Assembly: GCA_900554595.1 (NCBI GenBank)
Contig: USHZ01000043.1
Coordinates: 1-12,511 of the forward strand
Direction of reading: 5' to 3'
DNA: 12,511 nucleotides
Source of the DNA: an uncultured Collinsella sp.
GTDB lineage: Bacteria > Actinomycetota > Coriobacteriia > Coriobacteriales > Coriobacteriaceae
In this document: in pieces, positions 6,096 to 12,511 of the stretch
How the letters are laid out: every line of letters starts with the position of its first letter
How positions within the stretch are numbered: position 1 is the first letter of the stretch
Made by a program: the position numbers and the translations under genes
Notes under the pieces: generated by a model
The model's input: only the letters and a program-made list of their open reading frames with translations
Told to the model about the DNA's origin: nothing
Databases searched by the model: none

Positions 6096-6923
6096 CTACT
6101 CGCCGAGCTTGGGATGCAGCAGCGACGGCGCAGCGCCGAGCAGCATCTTGGTGTAGGGGTCCTGAGGGTGCTGGAAGACCTGCTTGGCCTCGCCCTGCTC
6201 GACGATCTTGCCGCCATTCATAACGATGATGTCGTCAGAGATATAGCGGACCGTCTGGATGTCATGGCTGATGAACACCATGGCCAGGCCGAGCTCCTTC
6301 TTAAGGTCGGTCAGCAGGTTCAGAATCTGCGCGCGGACCGAAACGTCCAGAGCCGAGGTGGGCTCGTCGGCGATGATGGCATCGGGGTTCAGCGACAGGG
6401 CACGGGCAATTGCGACGCGCTGGCGCTGACCGCCCGAAAGCTGGCCGGGAAGAACCTCGGCGGCGGAGCTGGGCAGACCGGTGAGCTCCAAGAGCTCCTT
6501 GACGCGCTTCTCCTGCTCGGCCTCGGTTCCCAGGTTGTGGACGCGCATAGGGTCGAGCAGTTGCTCACGAACGACCATGCGGGGGTTGAGCGCCGTGGCA
6601 GGGTTCTGGAACACGACCGAGATGACGCGGCCCATGTGGCGACGGTCCTCGGCGGTACGTTTGGTAACGTCCTTGCCCTTAAAGTAGACCTTGCCGCTCG
6701 TGGGGGCCTGCAGGCCGCACATGACGTTGGCGGTGGTGGACTTTCCGCAACCGGACTCGCCGACGATGCCGATGGTCTGTCCGGGCATGAGCTTAATCGT
6801 TACACCCTGGACGGCGTGAACCAGGTTGGGGTGCAGAATCGAGCCGGTACGGGTCCTAAAGGTGACGTGGACGTCATCAAGGAAGATGATCGGCTCGACG
6901 CCGTTGACTGCGGTCTCGCTCAT
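6096..6923 (-). CDS. ABC transporter ATP-binding protein (DppF/OppF type), probable sialic acid importer
   Basis: The 275-residue cytoplasmic ATPase has a full ABC core: Walker A GESGCGKS (55-62), Q-loop Gln106 in VVFQNP, signature LSGGQRQRV (162-170), Walker B AIIADEP (182-188), D-loop SALD and H-loop His220 in FISHD. It ends with the short C-terminal extension usual in peptide/nickel-type ATPases (QDPYTKMLLGAAPSL). It would pair with the ATPase half of the preceding fusion protein to power one importer. ATG 6923 directly follows the fusion's stop codon with no gap, and a near-perfect ribosome site (GGAGGTGAT) lies inside the end of that gene. The family alone would suggest oligopeptides; the neighbouring nan genes suggest sialate. 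Confidence 0.9.
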   Translation of the reverse strand: MSETAVNGVEPIIFLDDVHVTFRTRTGSILHPNLVHAVQGVTIKLMPGQTIGIVGESGCGKSTTANVMCGLQAPTSGKVYFKGKDVTKRTAEDRRHMGRVISVVFQNPATALNPRMVVREQLLDPMRVHNLGTEAEQEKRVKELLELTGLPSSAAEVLPGQLSGGQRQRVAIARALSLNPDAIIADEPTSALDVSVRAQILNLLTDLKKELGLAMVFISHDIQTVRYISDDIIVMNGGKIVEQGEAKQVFQHPQDPYTKMLLGAAPSLLHPKLGE

Positions 6924-8939
6924 CTACATCACCTCCGCGTGAGGGGTCAAACCATTTGCCTTGAGCACCTCGTCGGGGAGCTCGGAATAGAAGTGCTCGG
7001 TGCCGGGCACGCACTTGAAGACCGGACGGGTGTCCAGGCCAATGCGCGGATGGCTCGAGCGGGGCGCGAAGCGATCGCCCTTGGGGAAATCGCGCGGGCT
7101 CGGAACGGCGCCGGGGACCTGGTGCAGGCGGCCCGAACCGCTCTCGATGGACAGGACGGAGCCCAGAAGGCCGCGGGTGTACTCGTGAATCGGGTTGGTG
7201 AGCAGCTCCTTGGTGGGCGCCTGCTCGATAACCTGGCCAGCGTACATAACCGTGATGTTGTGGGCGACCTCGGCGACCAGTGCCAGATCGTGCGAAACGA
7301 AGATCATGGCAAAGCCGAGCTTAGCCTGAAGGTCGTTGAGCAGCTTGATGACCTGCTTCTGGACGGTAACGTCCAGAGCGGTCGTGGGCTCGTCGCAGAT
7401 GACCAGCTTGGGGTCGCGGGTAAGGGCCATAGCAATCAGAACGCGCTGACGCTGACCACCGGAAAGCTCGTGCGGATAGCTCTCGAGCGTACGCTTGGGG
7501 TCGAGGCCCACGAGCTCCAGGAGCTCCTCGGCGCTACGGGTGCCGCCACGTTTGGTGAGCTGCTTCATCTGGGCGGAAATGAGCATGGAGGGGTTGAGCG
7601 AGGACAGGGCGTCCTGATAGACCATGGCGATATCGGTACCGCGCAGGCCGAACCACTCCTTCTTGCTCATCTTGAGCAGGTCGCGACCCTCCCAGAGAAC
7701 CTCACCGGAAAGGTGCTCGTCATCATCAGTCAGACCCATGATGGCCAGCGTGGTGATGGACTTACCGCAGCCGGACTCACCGACCAGGCCCATGGTCTGG
7801 CCAGGACGGACATCAAAGTTGACGTGGTCGACGACGTTGATGTCACCGTGGTGCTCAAACTGGATGCAGAAATCGCGAACAGAAAGGATCGGTTCGACAG
7901 ACTCGTCAGGCACATGGCGATCGTCACGCTTGAGCTCGACATCGCGCAGGGCGCCAAGGCGAGCGGAGAGGGACTGGGCCTGCTCCTTGTAGGCGCGAAC
8001 GGGGTCGGAGACCAGCAGGTCGGCCTCGCGGCGCTTGGAGGAATCGGTCGGATCCAGGGCGGCGGAGGGAGCAGCGGCCATGGCGTCGGTAATGCCCTCG
8101 GAGAGGATGTTGAGCGCCAGGCAGGTGATCATGATGGCCAGGCCCGGGAACAACGCCTGCCACCAACGGCCGGCGAGCACGCCGCCGCGGGCGTCGGCGA
8201 GGATGTTGCCCCAGGTAGCGGTGGGCTCCTGGATACCAGCGCCGATGAAGGTCAGCGAGGCCTCGAAGATGATGGCGTCGGCGACCAGGGTAACGGTGAA
8301 GACCATGATCGGGGCGATGCAGTTACGCAGAACATGCTTGATCAAAATCCACGGAGCCTTGGCGCCGGAAACGATGACCGCGCGGACATAGTCCTCTCCG
8401 TACTCGGACACGATGTTGGCGCGCACGATACGGGCAATCTGCGGAGTGTACATAAAGCCAATGGCGAAGATGATCGACGGCACGGAGTTGCCCAGGATGG
8501 AGACGAAGACGGCCGCGAGGGCGATGCCCGGGATAGACATGATGATGTCCAGGATACGCATGATCGTCTCGGAAACGGCCTTGCGCGAAACCGCCGCAAG
8601 GGCGCCCACGACCGAGCCGCAGACCAGAGCCATGGCAGTGGCGCCAAAGCCGATAATCAGCGAGTAACGACCACCGTAGAGCATGCGCGACAGAATGTCG
8701 CGACCCTTATCGTCGGTACCGAAGATAAATCCGTTGCCGGGAGCCTGGCGAGCCGTAAAGATCTCGACCGGGCTATAGGGGGCAAGAAGGGGTGCCAGAA
8801 TCGCAGTCAGGGCGACCAGCACCAACACGACGGCGGCAATCTTAGAAGACAGCGTCATCTTCTTCCAGCCACCGAGCTTGAGCCCCTTGGAGGCAGCCTT
8901 CTCGAGCTGCTCGGTTTGCTTCTCTCGAATCTTTACCAT
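6924..8939 (-). CDS. ABC permease-ATPase fusion (DppC-DppD type), probable sialic acid importer
   Basis: The single 671-residue chain joins two subunits that are normally separate. Residues 1-290 form a DppC-type permease: a cytoplasmic start, a first membrane helix near 33-55, the FGTDDKGRDILSRMLYG block (73-89), further helices, and the EAA loop around 183-206. A charged linker of about 55 residues follows (near 290-345). Residues about 350-600 form a DppD-type ATPase: Walker A GESGCGKS (387-394), Gln442, LSGGQRQRV (492-500), Walker B LVICDEP (512-518), His550, then the C-terminal peptide-transporter extension with Pro-rich and Cys-containing tail. There is no internal stop or frameshift. 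The same layout is, to my knowledge, found in SatABCD/SiaEFGI-type sialic acid importers. It starts 3 bases after the preceding permease's stop. Confidence 0.9.
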   Translation of the reverse strand: MVKIREKQTEQLEKAASKGLKLGGWKKMTLSSKIAAVVLVLVALTAILAPLLAPYSPVEIFTARQAPGNGFIFGTDDKGRDILSRMLYGGRYSLIIGFGATAMALVCGSVVGALAAVSRKAVSETIMRILDIIMSIPGIALAAVFVSILGNSVPSIIFAIGFMYTPQIARIVRANIVSEYGEDYVRAVIVSGAKAPWILIKHVLRNCIAPIMVFTVTLVADAIIFEASLTFIGAGIQEPTATWGNILADARGGVLAGRWWQALFPGLAIMITCLALNILSEGITDAMAAAPSAALDPTDSSKRREADLLVSDPVRAYKEQAQSLSARLGALRDVELKRDDRHVPDESVEPILSVRDFCIQFEHHGDINVVDHVNFDVRPGQTMGLVGESGCGKSITTLAIMGLTDDDEHLSGEVLWEGRDLLKMSKKEWFGLRGTDIAMVYQDALSSLNPSMLISAQMKQLTKRGGTRSAEELLELVGLDPKRTLESYPHELSGGQRQRVLIAMALTRDPKLVICDEPTTALDVTVQKQVIKLLNDLQAKLGFAMIFVSHDLALVAEVAHNITVMYAGQVIEQAPTKELLTNPIHEYTRGLLGSVLSIESGSGRLHQVPGAVPSPRDFPKGDRFAPRSSHPRIGLDTRPVFKCVPGTEHFYSELPDEVLKANGLTPHAEVM

Positions 8940-8942
8940 AAT

Positions 8943-9899
8943 CTACACCGTCCTGATGCGCGGGTTGATGAGCAGGTAGAGCATGTCAACCACGATGTTG
9001 ATGATGATGAAGGCAAGAGCAACGACGATGACGACGCCCTGAACCAGGTTCGCCTCGTTGCCCTGAACGCCCTGCAGAATCGCGGTGCCCATGCCGGGGA
9101 GGTTGAAGATAACCTCGATGACGACGGCGCCGCCCATGAGGTAACCAATCTTAAGACCGAGGGTGGTGACCGGGGTGATCAGCGCATTGCGAAGTACGTT
9201 GATGCCGACGACGACCTTCTCGGGAACGCCGGCGCCGCGAGCCATACGGACATAGTCCTTGTCGAGCTCCTCGACCATGGCCGTACGCACGATACGAGTC
9301 ATCTGACCCGTCAGCGGGAAGGCAAGAGCAATGGCGGGCATGATCATACGTCCCAGATAGCCAGCCGGGTTGGTGGTGAAGTGAGGCAGAGCACCGGACG
9401 CCGGAAGCACCTTAAGGTAGGAAGAGAACAGCAGAATCAACAGAACGGCAAGCCAGAACGACGGGGTTGCCAAGCCGGCGATGGAGAAGACGCGGATCAC
9501 TTGGTCCGGCCATTTATCGCGATACAGTGCCGCGATGACGCCGAGTAAAAACGAAACGACCGCGCCGATGGCAAGACCGATGAAGGTCAGTTGCATCGTG
9601 ACGGGCAGGGCAGTGGAGATGCGCTTGGCAACGGAGTTGCGAGCAGCACCATAGGTGCCCATGTCGCCATGGATCAGATCGCCCATGTAGCGCACGTAGC
9701 GCACGGGCCAGGGGTCGTCCAGACCATACTTCTCATGGTACTCGGCAACCGCCTCGGGCGAGGCACCGTCACCCAACGCCGTGTAGGCGGGGTCGGTCTT
9801 GGAGAACGACATAAGGAAGAACACCAGGACGGTGACGCCCAATGCCATGATCGGCAGCGCCACGAGACGCCTTCCAATCAAACGTAGCAAGTTGTTCAC
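8943..9899 (-). CDS. ABC transporter permease (DppB type), probable sialic acid importer
   Basis: The 318-residue inner-membrane protein of the DppB/OppB type has a first helix at about 9-31, a long extracytoplasmic segment (about 33-95, including GLDDPWPVRYVRY), then about five more helices, with the EAA loop DYVRMARGAGVPEKVVV (215-231) that contacts the ATPases. It ends in the typical INPRIR. It would form the channel together with the permease half of the fusion protein. The start is taken as GTG 9899 because GGGGAG lies 5 bases upstream; the frame continues to 9932 without support. It is separated from the binding-protein gene by three stem-loops. Confidence 0.9.
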   Translation of the reverse strand: MNNLLRLIGRRLVALPIMALGVTVLVFFLMSFSKTDPAYTALGDGASPEAVAEYHEKYGLDDPWPVRYVRYMGDLIHGDMGTYGAARNSVAKRISTALPVTMQLTFIGLAIGAVVSFLLGVIAALYRDKWPDQVIRVFSIAGLATPSFWLAVLLILLFSSYLKVLPASGALPHFTTNPAGYLGRMIMPAIALAFPLTGQMTRIVRTAMVEELDKDYVRMARGAGVPEKVVVGINVLRNALITPVTTLGLKIGYLMGGAVVIEVIFNLPGMGTAILQGVQGNEANLVQGVVIVVALAFIIINIVVDMLYLLINPRIRTV

Positions 9900-9939
9900 G
9901 TTCTCTCCCCTTTCTTTTGTCGGTAGGACCAACTGGTAT

Positions 9940-10035
9940 ATGAGTACGGATACTCATTACAAGACCCGAGCGACATCGTTGCCGCCCGGGTCTTTGTTTC
10001 AACTATGAGGATACGGTCCCAACGACCGACATCCT
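9940..10035 (-). promoter_or_regulatory. Three stem-loops between the binding-protein gene and the permease gene
   Basis: In transcription order: 10035-10008 is a two-part stem (AGGAT/ATCCT outer, CGGTC/GACCG inner); 9994-9961 pairs AAGACCCG with CGGGTCTT and continues through a G-U to GCG/CGC with a 10-base loop; 9957-9940 is a perfect 7-bp stem ATGAGTA/TACTCAT with a 4-base loop. None is followed by a U-tract. Hairpins here commonly keep binding-protein mRNA more abundant than permease mRNA, which is the likely purpose. Confidence 0.55.
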
Positions 10036-10056
10036 GCATACAGACTCAAGCGAGCC

Positions 10057-11670
10057 TTACGCCTTGACGGTCGCGACGCCCCTGAAGGACATGCTCGTCG
10101 TGCCGATGCCCTTGAAGCCATCGAGGGCCTCGCCGTTGGGAGCAGTGGACGGATCGTCCCAGGAAGCGGAGACGGTCTTGACGTGGACAACGGGGTACAG
10201 AACAGCGTTGTCGGCAATGATGTCGAAGCACTCGTTCCACTTCTTCTGCTGCTCGTCGCCCTCGGCGGCAAGAGCCTCGTCCATGAGACCGTGGAGCTTC
10301 TGCCACTCCTCGGACTCCTTCCACGGGCAACGGGTCTGCATCCAGACGTTGTCGCCGTACCACCAGTTAAGCAGCAGGTCGGGGTCGGCGCCGAAGCAGG
10401 ACGGATCGCCAGGGGCAAGGAGGATATCGTAGGCCTCGCCGCCGTCGATGGCAGCGTAGGTGGCCGGCGAGGTATCGGTCTGGATGGTCACATCGAAGCC
10501 GAGAGCGTCGAGGTCGTTCTTGACCTGGGCGGCCATGCCCTTAATCTGCTCGTTGTCGGTGGTGCGCAGGGTGATGGCACCCGGGGTGATGCCAGACTCC
10601 TCGATGAGCTTCTTAGCCTTCTTGGCGTCGGTCTTATACACCGTGGAAGCCTCATGATAGTTGGTGAAGCTCTTGGGCAGGTAGCAGCTGGCAGCGGTGG
10701 CAAGGCCGGCGAAGGTGTTGCTGACCATCTTCTCGGTGTCGAGCGCATACATGACGGCCTGACGGACCTTGACGTTGTTCCAAGGCTCCTTGGCGACGTT
10801 GAACATGATGAAGCGGGTGCCGAAACCCTGGACGTTGTCGATCTTGCAGCCGGCGCTCTCGAGCTGGTCGACGGCGTCAGCGGTAACGAGCTCCATAACG
10901 AGCGTGGAGCCCTCCTGCTGAGCGGTAACGCGAGCGGTGGGGTCGGTCAGGATGCTGTACTGGATCTTCTTATCCTCGGCAGCATACTCACCGTTGTACT
11001 CGGGGTTGGGAACCAGGGTGATCTCGGTATCGGAGATAGAGTCGTACATCCAGGGGCCGGAGCCGATCGGCTGCTTGGCACGATCCTCCTCGGTCTGGGT
11101 GGCCGGGGTAACGCGGACGATGGCCAGACGATCCTTGAGCAGGGAGAAGTTGGGGACCTTGGTCTTGACCGTCACGGTGCTGGCGTCCTTGGCCTCGATG
11201 GACTCGAAGGGCTGGAAGAACGGAGCATACGTAGCAGAAGCGGCGCAAGCGGTGTAGGAAGCGACGACATCGTCAGCGGTGACCTCGGTGCCATCGGAGA
11301 ACTTGGCGCCCTTGCGGATGGTGACCTCGAAAGTGGTGTCGTCCACAGACTTGGGATCGTCGGTGGCGAGCTCGTTGAAGGTGCTGTAGTCGTGGTAATC
11401 GATGCCGTAGAGGCCCTCGACGACGTGCCAGTTAGCACCCAGGCCCACAGCGGAGCCGGTGCTGGCGGGATCGAAGCTGGACGGAGCGTAAGCGGAACCA
11501 GCGGTGATCACGCCGCCGCCACGGTTGGCGGAATCGGTGGAACCGGAAGCGGAACCCTCGTCGCTAGAGCTGCCACCGCAGCCGGTGAGACCAAGCCCTG
11601 CGACAGCAGCGACGCTGCCGGTGAGGCCGAGGAACGAACGCCTGGACATACCCTTGTTGATGATGGCCAT
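10057..11670 (-). CDS. Extracellular solute-binding lipoprotein, family 5, probable sialic acid binding protein
   Basis: The 537-residue binding protein of the SBP_bac_5 (DppA/OppA) family has a twin-arginine signal SRRSFLGLTG (9-18), a hydrophobic segment and a lipobox LTGC with acylated Cys31, followed by a Ser/Gly/Asp-rich linker. It would therefore be exported folded and tethered to the membrane. The mature part has family landmarks such as FEVTIRKGAKFSDGTEVTADDV (about 113-134) and VRQAVMYALD in the second half. It is the first gene of the transporter operon and should set substrate choice; peptide is the family default, sialate is inferred from the operon. ATG 11670 is preceded by AGGAG at 5 bases; an in-frame ATG at 11685 lacks this. 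Downstream hairpins probably stabilise its message. Confidence 0.9.
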   Translation of the reverse strand: MAIINKGMSRRSFLGLTGSVAAVAGLGLTGCGGSSSDEGSASGSTDSANRGGGVITAGSAYAPSSFDPASTGSAVGLGANWHVVEGLYGIDYHDYSTFNELATDDPKSVDDTTFEVTIRKGAKFSDGTEVTADDVVASYTACAASATYAPFFQPFESIEAKDASTVTVKTKVPNFSLLKDRLAIVRVTPATQTEEDRAKQPIGSGPWMYDSISDTEITLVPNPEYNGEYAAEDKKIQYSILTDPTARVTAQQEGSTLVMELVTADAVDQLESAGCKIDNVQGFGTRFIMFNVAKEPWNNVKVRQAVMYALDTEKMVSNTFAGLATAASCYLPKSFTNYHEASTVYKTDAKKAKKLIEESGITPGAITLRTTDNEQIKGMAAQVKNDLDALGFDVTIQTDTSPATYAAIDGGEAYDILLAPGDPSCFGADPDLLLNWWYGDNVWMQTRCPWKESEEWQKLHGLMDEALAAEGDEQQKKWNECFDIIADNAVLYPVVHVKTVSASWDDPSTAPNGEALDGFKGIGTTSMSFRGVATVKA

Positions 11671-11741
11671 GTCTTCTCCTATCAATAGAGAATCTTACCC
11701 GGGAGCACCTAGACGTGCCCCCGCGCAACTTGCGGACGATA

Positions 11742-11756
11742 TATACCTTACCTACC
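11742..11756 (-). promoter_or_regulatory. GGTA direct repeats with TATATA box
   Basis: The minus strand reads GGTA, GGTA, A, GGTATA in a row, running into TATATA, about 75-85 bases upstream of the binding-protein start. E. coli NanR binds repeated GGTATA, so the likeness is notable, but the spacing differs and no nanR is in view. TATATA could also serve as a -10 box; the -35 candidate TTGGGT, 16 bases upstream, is poor. Confidence 0.2.
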
Positions 11757-11806
11757 GACGAACCCAACTGAGGTGCCGCGCTCGGCGACCGATACATACA
11801 TCCGCT

Positions 11807-11829
11807 TGAACGGTATTTACTACCGTTCA
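11807..11829. promoter_or_regulatory. Operator-like palindrome upstream of the nan operon
   Basis: TGAACGGTA and TACCGTTCA form a perfect 9-bp inverted repeat around a 5-base AT-rich centre. This is the size and shape of an operator for a dimeric repressor. It lies about 140 bases upstream of the binding-protein start, with no U-tract that would make it a terminator, and it overlaps a possible -10 region. The cognate regulator is not in the window. Confidence 0.55.
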
Positions 11830-11845
11830 CCGAATTCATTGACAA
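11817..11845 (-). promoter_or_regulatory. Possible promoter for the nan operon
   Basis: TTGTCA (five of six matches to TTGACA) is followed after 17 bases by TAGTAA (three of six matches to TATAAT). The -10 part lies inside the operator-like palindrome, as expected for a repressor-controlled promoter. The -10 match is weak, so the call is tentative. Confidence 0.25.
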
Positions 11846-11987
11846 ATGATTCGACAGACAGTATGTATCGACGAGGTGAGATATCAGTCTTCGTCAACCC
11901 GCAGGATAGCAGTGTTGTTCACCATGGCTAGTCAAACGTTTTAGCGTTAATAAAACCCGAAATCGGCAGGTAATCACCGCGAAACAA

Positions 11988-12010
11988 ATGATTGAAAATC
12001 GGCCAATCAT
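11988..12010 (-). terminator. Weak hairpin after uvrC
   Basis: ATGATTG and CAATCAT pair perfectly over 7 bp with a 9-base loop, about 25 bases after the uvrC stop, followed by TTGTTTC. It is AT-rich and short, so it is only a possible uvrC terminator. Confidence 0.35.
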
Positions 12011-12035
12011 GTATATCAGTTGTTTAGAAGCACGT

Positions 12036-12511
12036 TTAGTTTTCGGAACGGTTGGCCGATGCCTGGGCGCGCTCGGCATTCCATGCAACAAGTGCCTCGT
12101 GGACCGCTTTGGCGACATCGGCCGGAACGCCTCGAACTTCTGCAATCTCCTGCTCGCTTGCCGCGCGCAAACGCTTCATCGAGCCAAAATGGCGCATAAT
12201 GGCACGTTTTCTGGTGGGTCCCACGCCTGGAACGTCGTCAAGCACCGAAACCGTCATCGCCTTATCGCGCAACTCGCGGTGGAACGTAATCGCAAATCGG
12301 TGGGATTCATCGCGAACCTGCTTGATCAGATAAAGCGAAGCGGAGCCGGTCGGCAGCACGACAGGAGTCTCGTCCCACGGCACGAAAACCTCCTCATCGG
12401 CCTTTGCCAAGCCACAAACTGGTATATCGAGGCCGAGCGCCTCAAGTTGCTTAATTGCAGCGGTCAATTGCGGCTTGCCGCCATCGACAACGAGCAAATC
12501 GGGGCGCGAGC
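12036..12511 (-). CDS. uvrC: UvrC, C-terminal part (cut by window edge)
   Basis: The last 158 codons of excinuclease subunit UvrC enter from the right edge. The RNase H-like endonuclease domain shows PDLLVVDGGKPQL, with an active-site Asp, and later DESHRFAITFHRELRDKAM, which includes conserved His and Arg. The tandem helix-hairpin-helix domain follows: LDDVPGVGPTRKRAIMRHFGSMKRLRAA, then EVRGVPADVAKAVHEAL. UvrC makes both incisions in nucleotide excision repair with UvrA and UvrB. The short acidic-polar tail after the last hairpin is ordinary. It marks the edge of the conserved uvrC-rapZ-whiA neighbourhood, here split by the nan operon. Confidence 0.95.
   Translation of the reverse strand, partial: SRPDLLVVDGGKPQLTAAIKQLEALGLDIPVCGLAKADEEVFVPWDETPVVLPTGSASLYLIKQVRDESHRFAITFHRELRDKAMTVSVLDDVPGVGPTRKRAIMRHFGSMKRLRAASEQEIAEVRGVPADVAKAVHEALVAWNAERAQASANRSEN

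Larger units (their letters stand above)
11790..11870. repeat. Inverted 10-bp arms flanking the operator-like palindrome
   Basis: CGATACATAC at 11790-11799 and GTATGTATCG at 11861-11870 are perfect inverted copies, 61 bases apart. They enclose the 9-bp palindrome at 11807-11829 and a small TCATT/AATGA repeat at 11836-11849. The arms could pair in RNA or be paired protein sites. Confidence 0.45.
11671..12035. other. 365-bp gene-free control region between uvrC and the nan operon
   Basis: I see no credible reading frame or structural RNA here. The uvrC-proximal third (about 11930-12035) is clearly AT-richer than its surroundings and holds small stem-loops, 12010-11988 and a 6-bp stem GTTTTA/TAAAAC at 11938-11956. 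The middle (11790-11870) holds nested inverted repeats. The operon-proximal part holds a TATATA box and GGTA repeats before the AGGAG ribosome site of the binding-protein gene. It is the only long gap in the window and so the likely seat of operon control. Confidence 0.7.

Noticed and set aside
6009..9548. A 1179-codon open frame on the plus strand opposite the transporter genes
   Set aside because: It is a mirror of highly biased minus-strand codons. The protein is low-complexity (Gly, Asp, His, Asn, Leu-rich) with no recognisable domain, while the opposite strand encodes complete ABC proteins.
6096..11670. A plain dipeptide/oligopeptide importer
   Set aside because: Not excluded by the family, but co-location with nanA, nanK, nanE and the permease-ATPase fusion make a sialate role more likely; kept as the alternative.
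10183..11688. A 501-codon plus-strand frame opposite the binding-protein gene
   Set aside because: The translation is Gly/Val/Leu/Asp repeat-like with no motif; the minus strand has a Tat signal, a lipobox and SBP family features.
11564..11845. A 93-codon minus-strand frame in the control region
   Set aside because: It overlaps the start of the binding-protein gene in another frame, has no good ribosome site and no recognisable sequence.
1..12511. CRISPR array, tRNA, rRNA, insertion sequence or phage attachment site
   Set aside because: I saw no spaced direct repeats, no RNA gene signatures, no transposase frames and no terminal repeats. The 1955-2052 palindrome has no coding content or visible target duplication.

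Overview
The window is high-GC, densely coded, and every gene lies on the minus strand, so the biological order runs from high to low coordinates. The housekeeping proteins at the two ends (the C-terminal part of UvrC at the right, RapZ and the N-terminus of WhiA at the left), the Walker A Arg typical of actinobacterial RapZ, the SD-led GTG starts and the overall protein style point to an actinobacterium, most likely a gut Coriobacteriia such as Collinsella. That placement is inference from sequence style and was not checked by a search.

Layout in transcription order: (1) 12511-12036, 3' end of uvrC. (2) 12035-11671, a 365-bp gene-free control region with a uvrC-proximal hairpin, several inverted repeats and a possible promoter. 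(3) 11670-6096, a four-gene ABC importer of the peptide/nickel type: a Tat-type lipoprotein binding protein, a permease, a permease-ATPase fusion and a second ATPase. (4) 6015-4194, two overlapping CE7-type esterase genes; the first keeps its catalytic triad and the second has lost the nucleophile serine. (5) 4125-1243, a DapA/NanA-family aldolase, a ROK kinase and the epimerase NanE. (6) a rho-independent terminator, then rapZ (1141-221) and the start of whiA (214-1).

Together groups 3-5 read as a sialic acid uptake and breakdown operon. Import would be by a SatABCD/SiaEFGI/NanBCDF-type transporter, which in known sialate users is a peptide-type ABC system and, as I recall, includes a permease-ATPase fusion. 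O-acetyl groups would be removed by the CE7 esterase. NanA would cleave Neu5Ac to ManNAc and pyruvate, NanK would phosphorylate ManNAc, and NanE would epimerise ManNAc-6-P to GlcNAc-6-P. NanE is the firmest anchor; the transporter substrate, the esterase substrate and the lyase specificity are inferred from context. No sialidase, nagA/nagB or transcriptional regulator is present in the window.

Features most worth a second look are: the tandem CE7 pair with a pseudoenzyme; a 98-bp imperfect palindrome between nanK and nanE; hairpins at most gene junctions; operator-like palindromes before the transporter genes and before nanK; the absence of the usual side-chain-binding residues in the NanA-like protein; and the position of the operon inside the conserved uvrC-rapZ-(yvcK)-whiA neighbourhood, with yvcK missing.
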